Part shown: positions 1 through 7,264 of the stretch, piece after piece | Layout: every line of letters begins with the position of its first letter | Position numbering within the stretch: the stretch's first letter is position 1 | Origin: Alphaproteobacteria bacterium | Lineage (GTDB): Bacteria > Pseudomonadota > Alphaproteobacteria > Rs-D84 | Assembly (NCBI GenBank): GCA_017629245.1 | Contig: JAGBXO010000002.1 | Location: 62,001-126,000, forward strand | DNA: 64,000 nucleotides | Direction of reading: 5' to 3' | Notes under the pieces: generated by a model | What the model saw: only the letters and a program-made list of their open reading frames with translations | Database searches by the model: none | What the model was told of the DNA's origin: nothing | Position numbers and translations under genes: made by a program

Positions 1-157
1 TCCAGGCCTGAATCTCCGCATTGAATAGATGTTTGCCATTTCGAAGTCCCAAAGACAAAACCTGTGCAATATAAAGAATTTTTTGCAAACGCAAATTCGT
101 TACTTGCCATTTCTGGCTTTCACAAATCTTTTTTGCAACCTTAAACACATCACACAT
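1..157 (-). CDS. Panacea-domain (DUF4065, GepA/SocA-like) protein, N-terminal part only
   Basis: Reading leftwards from an ATG at 157 gives 52 codons that run off the window edge, so only the N-terminus is visible. It begins MCDVFKVAKKICESQ and continues with NLRLQKILYIAQ. The pattern 'short helix, then L-x-L-Q-K-(I/L)-L-Y-(I/Y)-A-Q' is the hallmark of the Panacea/DUF4065 family, seen in phage-associated GepA-like proteins, in SocA and as the antitoxin half of many toxin-antitoxin pairs. The rest of the gene and any toxin partner would lie left of the window. The upstream side has a weak AGG ribosome site about 10 bases from the ATG. Its place beside tRNA debris fits an accessory region. Family call is from the visible motif; antitoxin function is inference. 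Confidence 0.6.
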   Translation of the reverse strand, partial: MCDVFKVAKKICESQKWQVTNLRLQKILYIAQVLSLGLRNGKHLFNAEIQAW

Positions 158-245
158 TTTCGCTGACCTGGGGTTATATTTACTGTTTCTCTCTTTGAGA
201 GAATTATACCACAAATGGCAAAAAAAATCAATACAAATGATATAA

Positions 246-321
246 TGGTGCCGGTGATAAGACTTGAACTTACGACCTTTGCATTACGAATGCACTGCTC
301 TACCAGCTGAGCTACACCGGC
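246..321 (-). tRNA. tRNA-Thr (anticodon CGU)
   Basis: The reverse strand folds into a full cloverleaf: acceptor stem GCCGGTG pairs with CACCGGC, the D-arm contains AGCTCAGCTGGTAGAGC, the anticodon loop is TTCGTAA (anticodon CGT) and the T-arm is GTAAGTTCAAGTCTTAT. The 3' CCA is encoded. The first base pair of the anticodon stem is a G-A mismatch. CGU reads the threonine codon ACG. Confidence 0.93.
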
Positions 322-609
322 AACATCGGGCAGTATATCCTATCACAAAAACAATTTCAAGCACCAGTTTCAGGATTTTATAAAATAAATTGTCCCCGAT
401 GGGAACTGACTGAAAACACATGAACAAAGCAGCTATAAATGCCCATCAGCAAGCAATCCAGCGCAATCCGACCAGGGACACTATAGGGACAAAACGCTGC
501 ATAAACTGCAGCGAATTACAATTAGCAACAATCATAAAAAACAACAAAAACCGCGGTAATCCGCTTGATTTTTGTTGCAGATTGTTGTAGATTATACACA
601 GTGCTATCC
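322..609. other. Gene-free accessory stretch with short direct repeats beside a tRNA fragment
   Basis: No convincing gene is visible. A 68-codon open frame on the minus strand crosses it, but its N-terminus is simply the reverse translation of the tRNA fragment at 610-654. Just left of that fragment are two near-identical 10-base direct repeats, TTGTTGCAGA (572-581) and TTGTTGTAGA (583-592), and a small GCGG/CCGC dyad at 553-564. Such repeats next to a tRNA half resemble arm-type binding sites of tyrosine integrases, but no integrase is present in the window. Confidence 0.45.
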
Positions 610-654
610 TTCGTAATGAGGGGGTCGTAGGTTCAAGTCCTATCACCGGCACCA
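610..654 (+). pseudogene. Detached 3' half of a tRNA-Thr gene (att-like)
   Basis: From the anticodon loop (TTCGTAATG) to the encoded CCA this copies the 3' half of a tRNA-Thr(CGU), including a well-formed T-arm (GTAGG/CCTAT) and the acceptor strand CACCGGC. The 5' half is absent: the bases before 610 form no acceptor, D-arm or proper anticodon stem. It lies in the opposite orientation to the intact tRNA at 246-321, and the two T-stems differ by a compensated base pair, so it is not a simple local duplicate. A tRNA half starting at the anticodon loop is the usual footprint of integrase-mediated insertion. Confidence 0.75.
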
Positions 655-660
655 GAAATA

Positions 661-690
661 AAAAAAATCCCCAATTGGGGATTTTTTCTT
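661..690 (-). terminator. Rho-independent terminator, bidirectional
   Basis: ATCCCC-AATT-GGGGAT hairpin flanked by an A-run on the left and a T-run on the right. It lies just past the stop of the minus-strand gene at 697-1362 and also just after the plus-strand tRNA fragment, so it could end transcription from either side. Confidence 0.85.
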
Positions 691-696
691 GATTTA

Positions 697-1362
697 TTAG
701 AAACCTTTTGGTGTTTCCATTTTCACCTTGGATACTTTTTTATCCAGTGCTTTAATTACTTCGTCTGTAATATCCAGGTTTTCCGTATCCGCACCAATAC
801 GGGCCATACGACCATCAATTACCAATGATAATTTTTTCTTGGCAATTACACCTTCGATAATTGGATCCAGATGTTTTGTTTGCATGTCTGCCAATGCCTT
901 TTGATATGACATTTCAATGCTTTGTGCACGTTCAGTTAAATCACGTTGCAGTTTTGTCACCTTGTTTTGATAGTCAACAACGCGGCGTTGCAATGCTTCG
1001 CGCGACAAAACATCCTGGGATTTTTCAATTTCTACCTTTTCTTTTTCCAGCGCCTTTTGGTCACGGGTTAATTCTTCGCGCAATTCGTTTTCATATTTTT
1101 CTTTTTGTGCACGCAAATCTTTCAGTGCCGTTGCGCCATTTTGGATTGCATCCATACGAATTACAGCAATACGCATATTTGCAGCATGGGCAGCATCCGC
1201 AGATACTTCTTCGATAACAGAGGCAACAGATACAGTTTTGTCAGAATTTAATGCTGACACCCCCCATACACCCAAGGCAGCCACAGCAATCACAACAGCT
1301 GCGACAACGCCGTTTTTTTTATAGTTCTTTACTACCTGATTTTCAGATGATTTTTTTACCAT
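697..1362 (-). CDS. OmpH/Skp-family periplasmic chaperone-like protein
   Basis: A 221-aa protein with one hydrophobic segment near residues 20-38 (signal anchor or signal peptide), then a long charged coiled coil (about residues 75-165). The start of the mature part, IAVIRMDAIQN, matches the OmpH/Skp opening in which a short beta strand precedes the two 'tentacle' helices. The C-terminal part (LSLVIDGRMARIGADTENLDIT) matches the closing strands of the family. Skp-type proteins hold unfolded outer-membrane proteins in the periplasm. It is somewhat longer than typical Skp (about 160-170 aa) because of an extended N-terminus. It is not next to bamA or lpxD here, which is unusual. The ATG at 1362 has an AAGGACGG ribosome site upstream on its strand. 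Confidence 0.75.
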   Translation of the reverse strand: MVKKSSENQVVKNYKKNGVVAAVVIAVAALGVWGVSALNSDKTVSVASVIEEVSADAAHAANMRIAVIRMDAIQNGATALKDLRAQKEKYENELREELTRDQKALEKEKVEIEKSQDVLSREALQRRVVDYQNKVTKLQRDLTERAQSIEMSYQKALADMQTKHLDPIIEGVIAKKKLSLVIDGRMARIGADTENLDITDEVIKALDKKVSKVKMETPKGF

Positions 1363-1428
1363 TTTTCCGTCCTTTTATTTTGTTGTATGCATACTATAAC
1401 AATAAATTTTTGAAATGAAAAGGGAAAG

Positions 1429-2112
1429 TTATCTGGCCGGAGTCAGACGTATTTCAACACGACGATTTGTTAGACGACCAATGTTATCCTGGGCGGCAAT
1501 AGGGCGTGCCGCACCACGACCAACAATAAACAGACGCGTTGTATTTATTCCATGTTGCGCAAAGTAAACGCTGACCCGTTGCGCCATATCCATTGATAGG
1601 GCACCCGCCGCATTTGAATCACGCATTGCATCTGTATAGCCAGCAACCTCGATAAATGTGGCATTGTACTTCTTCAAGATTTTAGAAATAATATCTAATG
1701 TATCGGCACCTGTTTCTGATATTTCAGGGACATTTAATTCCATCAGGGCATCCCGCACCAATATCACAACAACATCTGTACCGGCGCGCTGGACTGAAAT
1801 ACCAGGTTTGCGCAGGGCATCATAAAGCGCGAATTCTAGTTTTGCCATATACTGTGTCGCAATCGCATTATCGTTTGCAACCTTGTCCCCGTATTCCAGA
1901 GCATCAGGCGCATCGGTTGCAGAATTAATTAATTGACCGCCCGCACCAAGATATACAGGCCTTTTTGCAATGCGGGACATTTCGGTCATATCTGTAAAAC
2001 TGGCACCATTTAGATACTGCATCCAGGTATAGCGTTCAGGACTGCGGTACGGGGCGCATGCGGACATAGCGCATATAAAAAGTGATTGTAAAAATGTTTT
2101 TATTCCACGCAT
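1429..2112 (-). CDS. OmpA-family peptidoglycan-binding lipoprotein
   Basis: A 227-aa protein with a short hydrophobic signal ending in a lipobox-like site (AMSAC, Cys about residue 19). The C-terminal 110 residues form an OmpA-like domain: IEVAGYTDAMRDSNAAG followed by MAQRVSVYFAQHGI and, near the end, GRLTNRRVEIRL, the asparagine/arginine pattern that binds diaminopimelate in peptidoglycan. It probably tethers the outer membrane to the cell wall. Its ATG directly abuts the stop of the upstream pilin gene, so it is co-transcribed with dnaX and pilS. A role with the pilus is possible from position only; a Pal-like general role is equally possible. Confidence 0.75.
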   Translation of the reverse strand: MRGIKTFLQSLFICAMSACAPYRSPERYTWMQYLNGASFTDMTEMSRIAKRPVYLGAGGQLINSATDAPDALEYGDKVANDNAIATQYMAKLEFALYDALRKPGISVQRAGTDVVVILVRDALMELNVPEISETGADTLDIISKILKKYNATFIEVAGYTDAMRDSNAAGALSMDMAQRVSVYFAQHGINTTRLFIVGRGAARPIAAQDNIGRLTNRRVEIRLTPAR

Positions 2113-2571
2113 TTATTTGACGATAAACGACACCTGATTTGTATCAGAATCAAAACAACTGTCTGATACAGCGGATTCAAACCCATTAACCATTATCGCA
2201 TCCGCCCATTTGGGTTTTGCAGTTACAAAGTATTCACATTCACCATTGGTTAAATCAACCAGATTAATCGAAAATGTTGCGCCATCCGCACCCGCCACAA
2301 CCGACCAATCAGCACCACCAATTGGTGCAACATCTGTTTTTAGGGCGCCAGCCTTAATCAAATAATCAACAGATACGCCTTCGTATGTACCGCGCATTTC
2401 CATCAGCAGCTTTGTGTTTTCTGCGACTTGTTCCAATTCTGCACCAGCAATGGTACGCACCTGGTTTGCGCGTATCATATTATAAACCCCCAGCGCAGAT
2501 ATTGTCATAACACCCATAATAGCCATTACGCCAATTACTTCTATTAAGGAACGACCAGATTGTTCTCTCAT
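2113..2571 (-). CDS. pilS: Type IVb major pilin, PilS-like
   Basis: A 152-aa prepilin. The short leader MREQSG is followed by RSLIEVIGVMAIMGVM: a glycine at -1, a glutamate at +5 and a long hydrophobic helix, the prepilin peptidase site and assembly helix of type IV pilins. The +1 residue is arginine rather than phenylalanine, as tolerated in IVb pilins. Two cysteines late in the protein (in GECEYF and SDSCFD) could make the D-region disulfide. The globular part resembles the R64 PilS/TcpA type in size and layout. Its start overlaps the dnaX stop as TAATG, and the OmpA-type lipoprotein follows at once. The assembly genes pilO-pilR are about 50 kb away at 52.7-57.4 kb. Confidence 0.7.
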   Translation of the reverse strand: MREQSGRSLIEVIGVMAIMGVMTISALGVYNMIRANQVRTIAGAELEQVAENTKLLMEMRGTYEGVSVDYLIKAGALKTDVAPIGGADWSVVAGADGATFSINLVDLTNGECEYFVTAKPKWADAIMVNGFESAVSDSCFDSDTNQVSFIVK

Positions 2572-4142
2572 TATTTCACCCCTATGATTTCTGCATCTGC
2601 AAACAAGTTCATTGCACTGGCAACCAATGGGTCAGCGGCCAGTTCTTCTTGCTTTTGTTCATTGATGGTATTTGTGTGCACAGATTCCATTACACGTTCC
2701 AACGCCCACTGTTTACCAGTTTTATCCATCAGCCATGTGGTTAATTTATGCACAAAGTCACCATCCCCCTTGCGGTCAAAATACTTTATTTTCCCATCTG
2801 TAAATTCTGCAATTTCAATATTCGTACTGAAATATGAATACAACAGAATTTCCTTGGTTTCTTGTAAAGCAGCGCCCAAATCGTTGGCAGATGCGATTGT
2901 ACGATATTTCATCTGGGGGGCAGAGGATGTAGCCGCGTCATCAGATTTCGCCATGCGGTCTGCAAAAATATTTTTCACATCACGTGTACGCTGGGCGGAT
3001 TCTTGCTGTTTAATAATATCTGATACAGATGGCATATCTGCAATATGCATCATACGAACAATCAACATATCAAAACATTGTTTCTGATTGCCCGCAGCCT
3101 GCATTTCAGGAACAGCTGCCACCATGACCTGCCATATACGCGACAGTGTATTAAGTGACACACGCGAATTAATCATATGAATCTGGTCACGCTGATCTGC
3201 GGTATAGGGCGAATTTAGCGCATCACCCGCATGTAATGCAGGATGCATACGTGTTGCCCAATGCGTCCATTCCATCATATCTGTTAACAGCATTGATAAG
3301 TCTGCACCATTGTTATAAATTTCATCAACGCGTTCCAATGCGGTGGCAGTATCACCAGACAATACTGTCTTCATAAAATCAACAACTACACCGCGATCTG
3401 CGCGTTTTAACATATCAAGCACTGCATCTTCATCAACATGACCACCGGTTTGAGCAATTGCCTGATCCAGCAATGACAGACCATCACGTACAGAACCGTC
3501 TGCTGCACGCGCCAATAATTCATTTGCACCGTCAGTTAATTCTATTTTTTCCTGATCTGCAATCCATGCAAAATGTTTTTTCAATGTATCAACCGGCACA
3601 CGCACCAAATCAAAACGTTGACAACGCGATAAAATTGTAACTGGCACCTTTCTGATTTCAGTTGTTGCCAAGATAAAAATAACATGAGCAGGTGGTTCTT
3701 CGAGTGTTTTTAACAACGCGTTAAACGCAGAGGTTGATAACATATGAACTTCGTCGATTATATACACACGATATCTGCCGTTGGTTGGACGATATTGGGC
3801 ACCATCCAAGATTTCACGCATATTATCAACACCGGTATGAGACGCCGCGTCAATTTCCATAACATCAATGTGTTGACCTGCAGCAATCGCACGACAGTTT
3901 TCACATGTACCACATGGGGTTGTGGTCGCACCATCAGATGACAGACAATTCAAAGCCTTGGCCAAAATACGCGCTGTACTGGTTTTCCCGGTTCCACGAA
4001 TTCCGGTAAAAATATAGGCGTGTGCAATACGTGATGTATTTATTGCGGTCGTCAATGTTTTTACCAAAACATCCTGGCCGATAAGTGTATTGAAATCCTG
4101 GCTGCGATATTTACGCGCAAGTACTGTGTAATTACTTTCCAT
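2571..4142 (-). CDS. dnaX: DNA polymerase III subunit gamma/tau
   Basis: A 523-aa clamp-loader ATPase. It opens with NYTVLARKYRSQDFNTLIGQ, then has a Walker A GIRGTGKTSTA (about residue 45), a zinc site of four cysteines (C..PCGTCENC) and a DEVH-type Walker B (IIDEVHMLS), then sensor 1 (LATTEIRKVP). The C-terminal region is acidic and lineage-specific, consistent with a short tau domain. A start at 4184 is possible, but ATG 4142 is preferred: it is preceded by AAGGAAG at good spacing and starts at the conserved N-terminus. Unusually it is followed by pilS rather than by the recombination genes often found downstream. I saw no clear slippery heptamer for a gamma frameshift. Confidence 0.95.
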   Translation of the reverse strand: MESNYTVLARKYRSQDFNTLIGQDVLVKTLTTAINTSRIAHAYIFTGIRGTGKTSTARILAKALNCLSSDGATTTPCGTCENCRAIAAGQHIDVMEIDAASHTGVDNMREILDGAQYRPTNGRYRVYIIDEVHMLSTSAFNALLKTLEEPPAHVIFILATTEIRKVPVTILSRCQRFDLVRVPVDTLKKHFAWIADQEKIELTDGANELLARAADGSVRDGLSLLDQAIAQTGGHVDEDAVLDMLKRADRGVVVDFMKTVLSGDTATALERVDEIYNNGADLSMLLTDMMEWTHWATRMHPALHAGDALNSPYTADQRDQIHMINSRVSLNTLSRIWQVMVAAVPEMQAAGNQKQCFDMLIVRMMHIADMPSVSDIIKQQESAQRTRDVKNIFADRMAKSDDAATSSAPQMKYRTIASANDLGAALQETKEILLYSYFSTNIEIAEFTDGKIKYFDRKGDGDFVHKLTTWLMDKTGKQWALERVMESVHTNTINEQKQEELAADPLVASAMNLFADAEIIGVK

Positions 4143-4198
4143 ACTAAAAACTTCCTTTTGATTTTTAGCATAGCAAAACAACACTAAATTTCAACAAA

Positions 4199-4223
4199 TA
4201 AATGCGCCAAAACGGCGCATTAT
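4199..4223 (-). terminator. Rho-independent terminator
   Basis: AATGCGCC-AAAA-GGCGCATT-type hairpin immediately downstream of the minus-strand gene at 4229-4543, followed on that strand by an ATTTATTTG tail that is only moderately U-rich. Confidence 0.65.
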
Positions 4224-4228
4224 AAACC

Positions 4229-4543
4229 CTAGTTCAGATTAGTTATAAAGTCTGGAAAACCAGGTTCTTCTTCGTCATTAGATTCAGAATTTTCACATGC
4301 CTGTTCTTCGGCAATTGCCTTTTCCGCGGCGGCCTTTTCTTTTGGATCACGGGTTGAATCAATTTTACCCTGTTCTGTATTAACCATACGACCATAGTGT
4401 TCCGCCGTCTGTAACAGACGTTCACGATCAATTTCATCGGCGGTTTGACGCGCCTGGTCAATTAATTGTTTTCTCTTTTGACGCCATTTATGACAGCGCT
4501 GAATCATCTGTCCAACATTGGATTGATTTTTTTTATTTTGCAT
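4229..4543 (-). CDS. Short DUF4167-like alphaproteobacterial protein
   Basis: A 104-aa, highly charged protein. The segment KQLIDQARQTADEIDRERLLQTAEHYGRMVN (paraphrased here as residues 26-56) resembles the core of DUF4167, whose members carry 'LARDA...GDR...AE.Y.QHAEHY.R'. DUF4167 proteins occur almost only in alphaproteobacteria and their function is unknown; some are annotated near RNA metabolism. This copy is much shorter than usual: it lacks the basic glycine/arginine-rich N-terminus and ends in an acidic tail (ESNDEEEPGFPDF). It is transcribed alone, divergently from the pilV-like genes. The family call rests on a short motif and is moderate. Confidence 0.5.
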   Translation of the reverse strand: MQNKKNQSNVGQMIQRCHKWRQKRKQLIDQARQTADEIDRERLLQTAEHYGRMVNTEQGKIDSTRDPKEKAAAEKAIAEEQACENSESNDEEEPGFPDFITNLN

Positions 4544-4646
4544 ATCTTTTCTTTTTCAATACCAGGAAATAAACCCATGTGACAACATATAAATATTTTT
4601 GCCGTCACGACTTAACATTTTGGATTTTAAATCATCTGAAAACTGA

Positions 4647-4675
4647 TTGCAATATTTTTTTTCTGTTGCTATGCT
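4647..4675 (+). promoter_or_regulatory. Sigma-70-type promoter for the pilV-like genes
   Basis: TTGCAA (4647-4652) and TATGCT (4670-4675) are separated by 17 bases, about 25 bases before the TTG start at 4700. A strong AGGAGG ribosome site sits at 4685-4690. Confidence 0.6.
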
Positions 4676-4699
4676 GTTGGTTGTAGGAGGGGGCACATC

Positions 4700-6055
4700 T
4701 TGCATCAGCAACGCGGAAGTTTTTTATTTCAATCCCTGTTAGCAGTAGGGGTGATTTTTGCGTTTATTCCATTTATTTCACGACAACTAACAGAACGCAA
4801 TGTTGACACACGCATGTATTCCGCCACACGTCAGGTTGATATAGCACAGACCGCCGCACGTATTTTTATTCGTGAAAACGCCAAGAATATACCTTATGAA
4901 ACAACGATTGTTTCAGGAAATGATTTTGCAGATTTACTAGAACCTTACGGTTTGCCATTAGGGTTTGTACCACGCACGCCATTGGGACAAGATATTACAC
5001 TTGTTATACACAAAACACCAATGTCCGTGTCTGCATATTTGGAATTGTCTGGGGGTGACCTGTCGGGTATTCAGATTGCTGAACTGGCCCGAAGAATTGG
5101 TTTTTATGCAACACCTGTTGAAAAAAAGATTCAGGTTGGCATAGAACTTGCAGAAATATATTCAGATGTTGTACGCAGAAATGAAACCGATTTAGACAAT
5201 AGCGGTTTTTTATCTGATTTAGATATGGGAAATTTTGTACTGGACAATGTTGGGAATTTATTCGCGATACGCGGTGAATTTGAAACAGCACAATTTAACA
5301 CACTAACAATAACAGGAATTGAGTCAGGACGCAAAGCGCGCAATAATATCAAGTATATATCTTCACCACGAACAATATTTCAGAGCAAAGATGGAGAGTC
5401 TGCTTTAAGTCTGACACGAGGGACACTGTATGCAGATTCTGCAAACACAAAAACATTATCAATGTTTGGCGACACAGGAAATTTAATAGTATCTGATGCA
5501 TCCGTGTACGATTTTGCAATGACAGCAGGGCGCACCAATTTTTCGGGCCCAGAAAAATGGGATATTCATGGTAATTTAGTATCAAACAACATAACCTTTA
5601 GTGTAGAACGTCTGGATATATCTTCTTATTTAAATACTACGCGTGGCCAAGATGTTTATATTGATGCAGAAACTTTGGAATACAGCACAAAATCAGGAAT
5701 AGAAACAAATACAATACTGGTATCTAATATAACTATGCGCGATCAAACATCAAATTCTTTAAGTTCGGGTGGCACAGGCGCGGTTATTTTAGATATCAGA
5801 CCAGCTGGCACAACAATGTTGCCAGATGTACAAATAGAAGACATAAATAATGATGATTTTCAAATTTTAGCAAATCCATCCGCTGATGATTCTGGAACAA
5901 TAGATTGTGAAACAATTATAAAAAATTTAGATGGAAATTATAACAAACAGTCTTTATCACAGCATTTAATTTGCCAGTATGTCTATTGGCAAAATATTGA
6001 AACACGAATTGATTTAAAACAATGCTTAATGGCGGGGCGCAGTGACTGTATATAA
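4700..6055 (+). CDS. PilV-like minor pilin/adhesin 1
   Basis: A 451-aa protein starting at a TTG, supported by AGGAGG ten bases upstream. The leader MHQQRG is followed by SFLFQSLLAVGVIFAFIPFI: a glycine at the prepilin cleavage point and a long hydrophobic helix, but glutamine where other prepilins have glutamate at +5. After the helix come about 400 residues rich in N, T, D and S with repeated short strand-like stretches, as in large tip adhesins. The C-terminus carries four cysteines (DCETI, ICQYV, KQCLM, SDCI). It is the first of three tandem paralogues and overlaps the second by 14 bases. PilV of R64-type thin pili is a minor pilin at the fibre tip; the name is by analogy. No shufflon repeats are visible. 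Confidence 0.6.
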   Translation: MHQQRGSFLFQSLLAVGVIFAFIPFISRQLTERNVDTRMYSATRQVDIAQTAARIFIRENAKNIPYETTIVSGNDFADLLEPYGLPLGFVPRTPLGQDITLVIHKTPMSVSAYLELSGGDLSGIQIAELARRIGFYATPVEKKIQVGIELAEIYSDVVRRNETDLDNSGFLSDLDMGNFVLDNVGNLFAIRGEFETAQFNTLTITGIESGRKARNNIKYISSPRTIFQSKDGESALSLTRGTLYADSANTKTLSMFGDTGNLIVSDASVYDFAMTAGRTNFSGPEKWDIHGNLVSNNITFSVERLDISSYLNTTRGQDVYIDAETLEYSTKSGIETNTILVSNITMRDQTSNSLSSGGTGAVILDIRPAGTTMLPDVQIEDINNDDFQILANPSADDSGTIDCETIIKNLDGNYNKQSLSQHLICQYVYWQNIETRIDLKQCLMAGRSDCI

Positions 6056-7256
6056 AAATAAAATCTTTGTTGATGATGTGCAAAATTCTCGTGGTGCCAG
6101 TATTACAGAAGTTTTACTGGCAATAGGTATCGTTTCGCTGGCTATGCCGTTCGTATACGGACGAATAATGGACACAAATCACACCGTACAAGATATCGCG
6201 ATGGCAAAAAAAATTATGTCTGTACGCGACGATACATTGAACTATGTTCGTATGAATCAAGACAAATGGCCAGATATTGCACAAATAAGATTAAGTGATG
6301 AAGAATTAGATACCATATCATTAGATGCCGAATCCGGATTTATAGATAAGTATTCTGTTCATGGTGCAACGATTACTGATGTGTATTTGGCATTTGTTGT
6401 ATCAAATAAAAACCTGCGAACCAATCAAATTGCCCGGCATATAGGTGGCGATGCAGCAGTTGTTGGCGAAGACGGAATTGCCTACGGAAACACATGGGCA
6501 GTGTCTGCACCAGACTTTTTACCAGGCGATCTAATATACCGTATTTCACGCGATGTTGCAGGTGAAGACACTTCTAAATATTTACACCGTGCTACATCAG
6601 GCGAAGATGAATTAAATGTTATGAAACGCGATTTAAATATGGCATTTCACAACATATTTAACACTGCAACAATATCTGCAGAGTCTGCAAAAATAAAAAA
6701 CACAAATACAACATTTTTAGAATCTGATGATGCATTGGCCAGTACCATATATTTTCAATCTGGTGCCAATATGGATGGACAAGATGTACACATAAACAAT
6801 CTGCGCATAACAGATGATATGTCTGGTTTTAGAAATATATACGCAAAAAATCTGAACGGTTCTGGTTTTACAACAAACGGCCGCATAATAACAGACCGCG
6901 CTACAATAACAAATTCTGTAAATGTTTCAAATGATTTAATATTAAAATCCGACAGCTCTCGCACCATAAGCAGTTTTGTTGGAATCACAGCCAGTACCGT
7001 ATTGACACCATTTGTATCCACTGAAGAAATTATTTTTTATGATAATTTTGGTCTGACGATTTCTGGCGAATTGTTGATGTCTACAACTAGTCCATTGAAA
7101 ATAGGAAACTGGACCTTTCCATCTGTAAAACCACCCGTATTTACAAAATTTACGTTATCACGTGCAACAATTCCAAAAAAAACATCCATCCGCGAATTTA
7201 ATGCGCTGATTAAAGACAACTGGAAAACAAGCCAACCATTAAATACAATTAAATAA
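6042..7256 (+). CDS. PilV-like minor pilin/adhesin 2
   Basis: A 404-aa protein that starts at GTG 6042 inside the end of the previous gene, with GGCGGGGCG just upstream. The leader of about 18 residues ends in SRG, then ASITEVLLAIGIVSLAMPFV gives a prepilin site with glutamate at +5 and a hydrophobic helix. The next 60 residues align with its two neighbours (for example 'MAKKIMSVRDDTLNYVR' against 'MAEIQVALERYILEN'). The remainder is a long N/T/D-rich region (TTFLESDDALASTIYFQ, DGQDVHINNLRI) suggestive of stacked beta strands. Probably co-translated with gene 1. A tip or minor pilin role is inferred. Confidence 0.6.
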   Translation: MTVYKNKIFVDDVQNSRGASITEVLLAIGIVSLAMPFVYGRIMDTNHTVQDIAMAKKIMSVRDDTLNYVRMNQDKWPDIAQIRLSDEELDTISLDAESGFIDKYSVHGATITDVYLAFVVSNKNLRTNQIARHIGGDAAVVGEDGIAYGNTWAVSAPDFLPGDLIYRISRDVAGEDTSKYLHRATSGEDELNVMKRDLNMAFHNIFNTATISAESAKIKNTNTTFLESDDALASTIYFQSGANMDGQDVHINNLRITDDMSGFRNIYAKNLNGSGFTTNGRIITDRATITNSVNVSNDLILKSDSSRTISSFVGITASTVLTPFVSTEEIIFYDNFGLTISGELLMSTTSPLKIGNWTFPSVKPPVFTKFTLSRATIPKKTSIREFNALIKDNWKTSQPLNTIK

Positions 7257-7264
7257 AATTCAAA

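Noticed and set aside
446-652. A 68-residue open frame on the minus strand (begins MPVIGLEPTTPSLRR)
   Set aside because: Its N-terminus is the reverse translation of the tRNA-Thr fragment; such frames are common artefacts at tRNA ends.
572-654. Permuted (two-piece) tmRNA of the alphaproteobacterial type
   Set aside because: The 3' end matches tRNA-Thr in detail and no tag-coding frame or partner piece follows.
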